From Ligustrum vulgare (lineage: Eukaryota; Streptophyta; Magnoliopsida; Lamiales; Oleaceae), in NCBI GenBank assembly GCA_963555705.1, contig OY743183.1, positions 49,527,466 to 49,591,465 of the forward strand: 64,000 nt of DNA, in the 5' to 3' direction. Numbering within the stretch: the first letter of the stretch is position 1; the number at the start of each line of letters is the position of its first letter. Below, in pieces: positions 56,942 through 64,000 of this stretch. The notes beneath the pieces were generated by a model, which was not told the origin of the DNA, searched no databases, and was given only the letters and a program-made list of their open reading frames with translations. Made by a program: the position numbers and the translations under genes.

Positions 56942-59647
56942 TATATGGTTCAACTTCAGCGCTGTTAAATAGTACATAACGATGAGCGACCTCTAACATT
57001 TCTTGACTCAAAGTCTTTGATATTCCTTTAGAAATTGCACGACCATCAATAATTGTTTCATTCTCGAAATCTTCATTTCGAGTGTGTCGAATACCTACTT
57101 CAGCAGCTTGTTTCAGGTAGCCACTACAAAAATGCATACATTCATCTGCTAAATAACGCTCTGCTATGCAACCCTCAGGTCTTGAACGATTTCTAACATA
57201 TCCCTTAAGTGTCTTCATAAACCTAATTCACAACATAATACGCATGGAATACCTAATTAATTAGAAGAAGAAATGTTGAATAAGTTCAAAAGTATAATAG
57301 TAAGTTACCTTTCAAATGGATACATCCAACGATATTGTACAGGTCCACCATTGCGAACCTCACGTCCAAGGTGGATGGTTAAATGAATCATTATATCACA
57401 AAAAGATGGAGGGAAATACCTTTCTAGCATACACAAAGTCACTGCAACGTCCTCTTCCAACTTTTCTAATTTATTTTTATCAACGACTCTTTGACATATT
57501 TCGTTGAAAAATGTACATAACCGAGAAATTGCATTTCTTGGTCCTCTAGGTAAAAGTCCTCTTAATGCAACTGATAGCAATTGTTGTATGAGCACATGGC
57601 AATCATGAGACTTTAAGTTTAAAATCTTATTATCTGCTAATGAGACACACTTTGAAATGTTAGAGCTGTAACCATCAGGTAATCTTAAATCAAACAGCCT
57701 TTTGCAAAATAATTCTTTCTCTTTTTTGGATAACATGTATGATGCTGCAGGTAGGTAATATTTATTTCCTTTTAACTCTGGATGAAGATCCTTTCTAATA
57801 CCCATATTGAGCAAATCCTTACGAGAATTTAGCCCATCTTTTGATTTTCCCTTTACATTCAAAATAGTTCCAAGAAGGCTCTCGCAAACATTCTTCTCAA
57901 TGTACATTACTTCTAAATTATGACGCAGAAGTAGTGTCTGAAAAGTAAGAGTATAAATTTAGAAAAAATTTGAGCAAAAAAATACCTAATCTAAAACAAT
58001 TTAAAATGACTAACCTCACAATATGGTAACTCAAAGAATATTGATTTTTTTTCCATGGCCAATCAGAATCTGATTTTTTCTTCTTTCTTTTATTTCCTAT
58101 TTTTCCCCAATTATTACTAATATTCTTCATTGAAGACATCAATTCTTGACCAGTTAAAATTTTAGGACTCAGCCTATGCTCCTTATTTCCATCAAACCAA
58201 GCTTCTTTCGACCGATAAGGATGATTATATGCAAGAAACCTTCTATGACCCATGTATGCAAACTTTCGACTATATGTCAACCATTTCGCACAGGTGGACA
58301 AACCACATACCGGACATGCTGCTTCGCCTTTTGTAGGATATCCTGATAAGTTTCCATAAGCCGGAAAATCATTAATTGTCCACATCAATACAGCCTTCAA
58401 ATTGAAGGAGGACTTTGTAAATCCATCATACACTTCAACACCAATATTCCACATCTCCTTTAAATCTTCTATTAGTGGTTCTAGATACACATCTATATCA
58501 TTCCCAGGTTGTTTTGGACCTGGGATTAACAAAGTCAACAACAAATTTTCTTTAGACATGCATATCCAAGGAGGGATATTATATATAACTAATATCACTG
58601 GCCAACAACTATACCTAGAACTCAGGTCCCCAAAGGGATTAAATCCATCAGATGAAAGACCAAGCCTAAGATTTCGTGGTTTAGATGCAAAAGAAGGCCA
58701 CTTTTGATCAATTCTCTCCCAAGCTAATGAATCAACTGGATGACGTATTTTTCCATCTTGACTTTTGTGATTTAAGTGCCATATTAATTGTTCTGCCTTA
58801 TCAGGGGACCTAAATATTCTTCTAAATCGGGGTATGATTGGAAAATATCGCAAGACCTTTGCAGGTATCCGTTTTAGAATCTTCTTAGTTCGTTCATTAA
58901 CTTTCCACCGAGAAGATCCACATTTTGGACATGTCTCTAAATTCTCTAGATCCTTTCTAAACAAACAGCAATCATTTACGCATGCATGTATCTTCTCATA
59001 TCCTAGATCAAAGGTGTTCAATAATTTTTTCGTTGAATTACAAGAATCAGGAAGGGTGTTCCCATGCGGTAGCATGTCTCGAATAATATCAAGAAGTTCA
59101 TTGAAACCGTTGTCAGTTATGCCATGTGTAACTTTAAGCTTGTATAAGAAAACGGTTGCAGATATCCTTGTGTACTTTGTACAACCAGGATATAAAGGAA
59201 TCTCAACACCCTCATATGTATTTGAAAAGTCTTTCTCTCTATCTTCATTCTCAGGTTCTATAATGTTTTTTTCATGAAGAAATGCATCTTTATACATCCT
59301 ATATGTCTCTAGATTTTCTACATCTTGTGGAGCCAATGATCCACTCGCTTTTTCCCCATGAAACACCCAAGTGGTATATGTAGGATCCATCCCATGAATG
59401 ATCAAATGCTCATACATTGTATCAAAATGTTGGTGGAATAGGTTTTTGCAACATTTGCATTCCCCGCATCTGCTTGGACCATATTTGCAAACATTCTTGC
59501 ACCATATTGATATGCCTCAGAAACTCTATAATAAAACACTAAATAAATCATCAAAACAACGTTTATGAACAATTTTTTTTTTATTTTTTTTTTATAAATT
59601 TAAGGGATGTAATATAACCTTGATAGGTGTACCCAATCTTTGTCCAT
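56942..59647 (-). pseudogene. CACTA TNP2-type transposase (TNPD), frameshifted
   Basis: The catalytic transposase of CACTA elements. The probable first exon is 59,647-59,619 (MDKDWVHLS), then 59,525 onwards with a Transpos_assoc domain: EAYQYGARMFANM in one frame and CKCCKNLF...HLIIHGMDPTYTTWVFHGE in the next, so one base is out of register near 59,480. The long exon down to about 58,012 carries the Transposase_21 core (YPGCTKYTRISATVFLYKLK, CPKCGSSRWKVNERT, FPAYGNLSGYPTKGEAACP). The frame is lost again in an A8 run at about 58,045. Exons 57,937-57,309 (DUF4218: KSHDCHVLIQQLLSVALRG, GPVQYRWMYPFER) and 57,222-56,942 (SRPEGCIAERYLADECMHF) follow with good splice sites. Confidence 0.92.
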
Positions 59648-59649
59648 GA

Positions 59650-60627
59650 TGATATACTAGCAATATTAAGATATAGCCTGTTACAACACTAAAAAAATAA
59701 TGTCACAAAAGATTATATTTGTACATCATAACCATTGCTAAGATATAAGAACTATAGGAAAATAGAAAAGTTCATTCCTCAATTTATTAATTGAGAACTT
59801 CAAATTTTTGAAATTATAACTATATATAAGCTTTACCATGCTCCAAAACCATGAGTGATGCATAAAACTCCTACCATGCAATGGACGGTACAACACCATA
59901 GAATTAGAAATAAAAAGAAGCTAATAAAACTCGGCTAAGTCCTCAAATGCCAATGAATCCTTAGCAAGATCTCAAGCTTCAATCCCTCCAATTAATTATT
60001 AATTTTTTGTTCTCTTACATTTATAATTATTTTCTGTTCAAATTATATGATTTGAGAACCTATTACATCTCCAAATATATGCACATTGCTTGTATATGAT
60101 ACATATCTTTTAGTCGGACTCAACAAAATTCTACCTTTCTAAGCTCTTATGATATGAATTGATACATTAACATGACTAGACTAGCTAGCATGAAAATGGA
60201 ACTTCTAATCAATATTTTTTTAGCTAGAGAAAATATATTAATTGAAATATTAATTCAGTGTTCGTTTGGGATTTTATTTATTTCTCAAAAAATATCTCCT
60301 AAGCAAGTCTTATTTACGCTCCAAGTTGGGACTGACAGGAAGCATCATCTTTCATATTTGAATTTTGACATCCCTTTTTTCCTCTCTTTTAATTTTAGTA
60401 TATCCCTATCAAGTAAACCCATTGGAAAGACAATTGACCGGCAGTCAACCTTGATATTTTTATTAAAGGATTACCTATTATTCTATTATGCTAGATATAA
60501 TTTGCTTTCCTACACCATTAAATATAAATTCAGTATTCAGAACTATTCCTAGTTCGGATTTTCTAGTTTCTTAATAGTTGAAAACAACTTTTTAACGTTT
60601 CATTTCTCATGTTCAAATAAACAAATA

Positions 60628-60678
<51 letters not shown>

Positions 60679-61090
60679 CTTGTTTAAATCAAAGAATAAC
60701 GAAAAGTGGAGAGCTATTTTATTGAGCTTAAATGAAAATGAGATACAAAAGAGTATTTAAAGAAGAGGAAAAAAATAGCACCAATCACAGGTTGACAACA
60801 AAGCAAGCTAAAATAACAAACCAACTGTTTGTTATTTAACTAAAGCGCAAAAGGGAAAAAGGAAGTGAAAATGCGACTTTGGTCTTCACATTCAATCCGG
60901 ATTCAATCCCATTCAATCCACATTCAATCCCATTCAATCCACATTCAATCCACATTCAATCACATTCAATCCACATTCAATCCATATATATCCTAGACTT
61001 TATAATTGGTTGGTGGTCATGTGTTCGAATCTCAAACTAGCTCAAATGCTCAATAATTCTTCAAACCTGATCTTATTTTCCACCTTGCAA
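59650..61090. other. Non-coding 5' region of the CACTA element
   Basis: No supported gene; a 126-codon open stretch at 60,172 shows no domain. It includes (AAT)n at 60,626-60,677 and the 11-mer array listed separately. Confidence 0.4.
60885..60985 (+). repeat. ACATTCAATCC 11-mer tandem array
   Basis: About nine units of (c)acattcaatcc and its shorter form cattcaatcc arranged head to tail. Confidence 0.92.
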
Positions 61091-61149
61091 CAACAATAAA
61101 TAGCATCATATAACACCATCCTTCAAGCATTCCTTCAAACTCAGTACTC

Positions 61150-61218
61150 ATGGCTCTTAAAATTTCTTCTCTCTTCTCATGCATATTTCTTCTTTTCCTT
61201 GTACTTTTTGTTTCTTGA
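61150..61218 (+). pseudogene. Captured signal-peptide exon fragment inside the CACTA element
   Basis: A 22-codon ORF, MALKISSLFSCIFLLFLVLF then VS and TGA, has the form of an N-terminal secretion signal. It follows a plant-like 5' leader (ccttcaagcattccttcaaactcagtact) and a weak TATA-like aataaatagc about 50 bp upstream. It looks like the first exon of a small secreted-protein gene (for example a cysteine-rich or lipid-transfer type) carried by the element. The rest of the gene is not evident in the next 300 bp. Confidence 0.4.
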
Positions 61219-62009
61219 AATTAATCTAACCAATAAGTGGTATTAAACATATATATTCATGTTTGGTGATTGGAACAAAGTTTATAATTAAGCAACGGCT
61301 TCTCAAAGATTACAACTGGGACAGATGTTGCTTACTTAACATCAGCTACCCAAGTGGTTGAATCAGTCTAGAATGAGAAGGGTCCCGAGATAGTTTGTTC
61401 TTCTTTAAAGGAATTCTGTTTAACTGCCCAATTTCTAGTTTGTTCGACATCTAAAGGCTAAAAAGAGCAACCCCACAAGCAGAGAACCATTGAGAGGGTT
61501 AGAGCTAGGGCAAGTCCCCTATGCTTCTAAAATTTTCTTTCAAAAAATACGAAATCTTAACTAAGCAAAATCACATTTTTAGATAAAAAAAAAAAAAAAT
61601 TCCAAATCACATTAACATTCTTCAAAATAAAAAAAAAATAAAAAAAAAATTCATGAACGCAAAATCAAAAATAAATCTAAATCAAATTCAATATTTAACA
61701 ATCTAAAAAAAATAAAAAAATCATCAATAGTCTTGACATTCATTAGAACAGGGAACTGACCTCAAGGTTCGAGAAGAAGTCGCACACTTAATCACTTACC
61801 CTCTAATCTCCGGCTCTCGCGCACACGCTGGTGGACTATGAAAGACTGAGAAGAAGAAGAAATCTAGGATGTTGAGTCGTGATATTGGGAATGGGAAGAA
61901 GATGTCGGCAATGGTGTCGTTTTCTTTTCAGAAGGGAGGAGAATGAAGAGAATTGATTCGAAGAAAGAGTCGCGCCCTAATTTTGCAGTCCGCGGGTTTA
62001 TTATATTTG

Positions 62010-62280
62010 GCTTTTTACGGCGTGCCTATTTGCACGCCGTGAATAATATGTTTTGATTTTTACGGCGTGCTATTTGCACGCCGTAAACAATATGTTTTCC
62101 ACGTTAGCTTTGACGGCTTGCACTTGCACGCCATATATATTCATTTTTCATTTTTTAAAGGCGTGCTGATTTTGCACGCCGTGAAACTCTTTGTGTTACG
62201 GCATACTATTTTTGCATGCCGTAAATAATCTGAGTATACAGCATGCCTTATATGTACGCCGTAAATGAATGCCGTAAAAA
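62010..62280 (-). repeat. Right subterminal palindrome array of the CACTA element
   Basis: At least six copies of a tttttacggcgtgc ... gcacgccgtaaa unit, each a short imperfect palindrome. The sites are likely bound by the TNPA-type protein. Confidence 0.85.
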
Positions 62281-62301
62281 GTCACTTTTGTTGTAGTGAA
62301 A

Positions 62302-62880
62302 TTTCTATTTGATATAACATTTGTGCAAGTAAATTATGATTAAGAAGCAACTGTCTTTTGTATAGATCATGTATTAATTTACTATAACTATAAGATACTC
62401 TCCTTTTCGCGAATTATTGCTTTTATCCGAGATCTATTATTGTTTTTTGCAAATTTAAAGTAGGTACAAATTCTTCGAATTTATGAATAGCAATTGTATG
62501 GCCAATCATTGTGGGTATAATGGGAAAGACCAAGTTACTATTATTTTTTTCTGCTTTTTTGTTTTACTAAGCTTATCAATTTTTCTTAATAAATGATTGA
62601 CTACAAAAAGTTTTTTTTTTTTTTAAAAAAGATGAAGATACCTCTTGAAAACGCTTTTTAATGGAACTTTAACTGTAATTGGCCATGACCAAGAAACCAT
62701 AGATTTTGCTTGGTGGGCCGAGAATGCTCGACTTATTAATTGGGATAATTAGGCCTACTCATATGTTCAAATTTAAAATCTTTAAAATCAGATAATTTGA
62801 TAATATTTTTACAAATCAGATGTTTATAATCATGTCTCTCTTTCCTCGCTTACCTTTTTTTTCATCCGCCATCACCATCA
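62302..62880. other. Non-coding spacer
   Basis: AT-rich; nothing recognised. Confidence 0.4.
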
Positions 62881-62916
62881 TCGACACCCAGTAATCCTCC
62901 TTTTTTTCGGCATTCA

Positions 62917-63385
62917 GTGCACTTTATTACAAAATATCGGATGATGTCCGTGTCTGCCTTGTCCACCCCTATCACTGGACAGAGCTTCTTGATCGGGCCA
63001 CCTTCTCCAAATGGGAGTCGCCTCTTGAACACCACTGTTCGCTTTCGAAAGAACTACAACTACTTTCACATCAATTACCTCACCATAATCACTGTTGTGC
63101 TCGCTATTTCCCTTCTAACCAACACACATTCTCACTCATCCCCCTCTCAGCACTCCTTGCCTCTTGGCTCTTCCTTTACATCTTCCTCTAGTCCTCTGAC
63201 CCTCCAGCACCATTTTCCTCATCACTGTCGGATGTGTTCTTGTTTCAGCTCTTATGATTGGCGTAGCAATTGTTTTCTTACATTGTTCTTTTAGAGCTCC
63301 GGAAGATCTTTTCCTTGACGAGCAGGAGTCACGGATCTTGATGGTGTTGATTTTGGAGATGGTGGTTGGTGGTGGTGGAAATTAG
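62917..63385 (+). pseudogene. PRA1-family (prenylated Rab acceptor) pseudogene
   Basis: PRA1 proteins are small ER/Golgi membrane proteins that act in Rab cycling and vesicle traffic. Readable pieces on the plus strand are HWTELLDRATFSKWESPLE (about 62,970-63,025) and RKNYNYFHINYLTIITVVLA (63,040-63,100) in another frame. LIPLSALLASWLFLYIF (63,140-63,180) follows in a third, and SALMIGVAIVFLHCSFRAPE then DLFLDEQES (63,245-63,330) run to TAG at 63,383. The last piece is the very conserved PRA1 C-terminus. At least two frameshifts, one in-frame stop and loss of the segment between the two membrane hairpins make it non-functional. There is no intron, but many plant PRA1 genes are intronless, so retroposition is not proven. 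Confidence 0.85.
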
Positions 63386-64000
63386 TTACAAACTAAAAGA
63401 AAGTTACAATTGTATTTCCGATGACGGTTGTAGCGTTGGCTGATTACAAATTACATTAATGTAATTAATTTTGAATTAGACTGATGTTTACTAATTCATA
63501 AGTTACAACTGTAATTAATTACAAAACTTGATTCAGATTTTATTTTTAAAAAAACCCGATTCTGATAATTATTTTGATACTTGTGTAATTAGTTACAAAT
63601 CACATGATTACAAAAATTTCCGAACGTAAATGTTTGTATTTATGAACTTAACCCTTATTAATTTATTTGCTAAACTATTAGGAGCGCATGTAACCCATGC
63701 TGGATTAATCGTATACTGTGTTGGAGCAATGTTTAGTTGATCGATTCTATTATATAAGTTGATTCCTAACTGTTATCTCACACCATGAGTAGGTATATCT
63801 ACCATGATGACATAAAAACGCAATTATTATCATATCGGCCCAAAACCTCGCTAATTGATCATTACGGTGCTTCCTCTATCAATTAGATTGTTTTTTTTAT
63901 CCATAAAAAAGTTGCTAGGCATATCTAAAGGAAAAATGGCTATATCACCTATTAATTTATGAAAAAGACCCAAGATTCGAAAAATGCAGAGTACCGAAAG
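63386..64000. repeat. Non-coding DNA with inverted ttacaaNNcacat / atgtaatt words
   Basis: Between 63,385 and 63,615 the words gttacaaat, attacattaatgtaattaat, gttacaactgtaattaattac and gtaattagttacaaatcac recur in both orientations and could fold into a hairpin-rich structure. No gene to the end of the window. Confidence 0.45.

Larger units (their letters stand above)
54050..62298 (-). mobile_element. CACTA (En/Spm) transposon, 8.25 kb
   Basis: The ends are CACTACAACAAAG (54,050) and, reversed at 62,298, CACTACAACAAAAGTGAC. Both are followed by tttttacggc subterminal words. Flanked by the 3-bp duplication AAA on both sides (54,047-54,049 and 62,299-62,301). It encodes TNP2-type transposase exons and a TNPA-like part on the minus strand. 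Subterminal arrays of ttacggcgtgcNNNgcatgccgtaa palindromes occupy 54,068-54,260 and 62,010-62,280. Frame breaks in the transposase suggest it is now non-autonomous. Confidence 0.93.

Noticed and set aside
60172..60552. 126-codon plus-strand frame inside the CACTA element
   Set aside because: AT-driven composition, no domain, opposite to the element's genes, no splice or promoter context.
60885..60985. Regular 11-mer array considered as a CRISPR-like array
   Set aside because: Units are contiguous with no unique spacers, in a plant transposon.

Overview
The window is a piece of a plant nuclear genome, almost certainly a eudicot. It is AT-rich, its genes carry short GT-AG introns, and it is packed with plant-type transposons: Ty1/copia and Ty3/gypsy LTRs, CACTA, MULE/FAR1, hAT, Helitron and PIF/Harbinger-like MITEs, plus endogenous plant pararetroviruses (Caulimoviridae). 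There is no bacterial-style operon, CRISPR array, rRNA or recognisable tRNA gene. I see one intact-looking host gene: a 12-exon sulfite exporter TauE/SafE family membrane protein at 45,284-49,088 on the minus strand (484 codons). I also see a broken PRA1-family pseudogene (62.9-63.4 kb, plus strand) and a short possible secreted-peptide ORF (28.9-29.2 kb, minus strand).

Layout from left to right. 1-3.48 kb: ends of two Ty3/gypsy elements (a chromovirus-like LTR end, then an Athila/Tat-like 3' internal region with a polypurine tract and an LTR). 3.48-8.7 kb: a decayed pararetrovirus copy on the minus strand, running from the initiator-Met tRNA primer-binding site through coat protein, movement protein, protease and reverse transcriptase. 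10.1-12.2 kb: a Helitron 3' terminus, a foldback MITE and a copia solo LTR with a perfect 5-bp target duplication. 12.6-19.35 kb: a copia element on the minus strand with both LTRs, gag and RT/RNase H but most of integrase missing. 20.7-23.65 kb: a chromovirus-like solo LTR. 23.65-28.7 kb: fragments of a second pararetrovirus in opposite orientations. 29.2-34.3 kb: two hAT-like elements and a Helitron helicase pseudogene. 34.7-40.9 kb: a MULE with long terminal inverted repeats around a FAR1-like transposase with several stops, itself hit by two small hAT-like elements. 42-45 kb: MITEs and a 440-bp tandem duplication. 45.3-49.1 kb: the TauE/SafE gene. 49.1-54 kb: gene-free DNA with MITEs and a (GA)n tract. 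54.05-62.3 kb: a CACTA element with TNP2- and TNPA-type coding exons, duplicated left end and a possible captured signal-peptide exon. 62.3-64 kb: the PRA1 pseudogene.

The genes do not form a shared pathway. The window reads as nested transposon insertions around one conserved membrane-transport gene. The best-supported new facts are the exact ends and target-site duplications of the hAT-like, copia, PIF-like and CACTA elements, the coat-before-movement-protein order of the first pararetrovirus, the head-to-head arrangement of the second, and two introns whose length is a multiple of three with no in-frame stop. Exon coordinates were worked out by hand from splice consensus and family similarity, not from transcripts.
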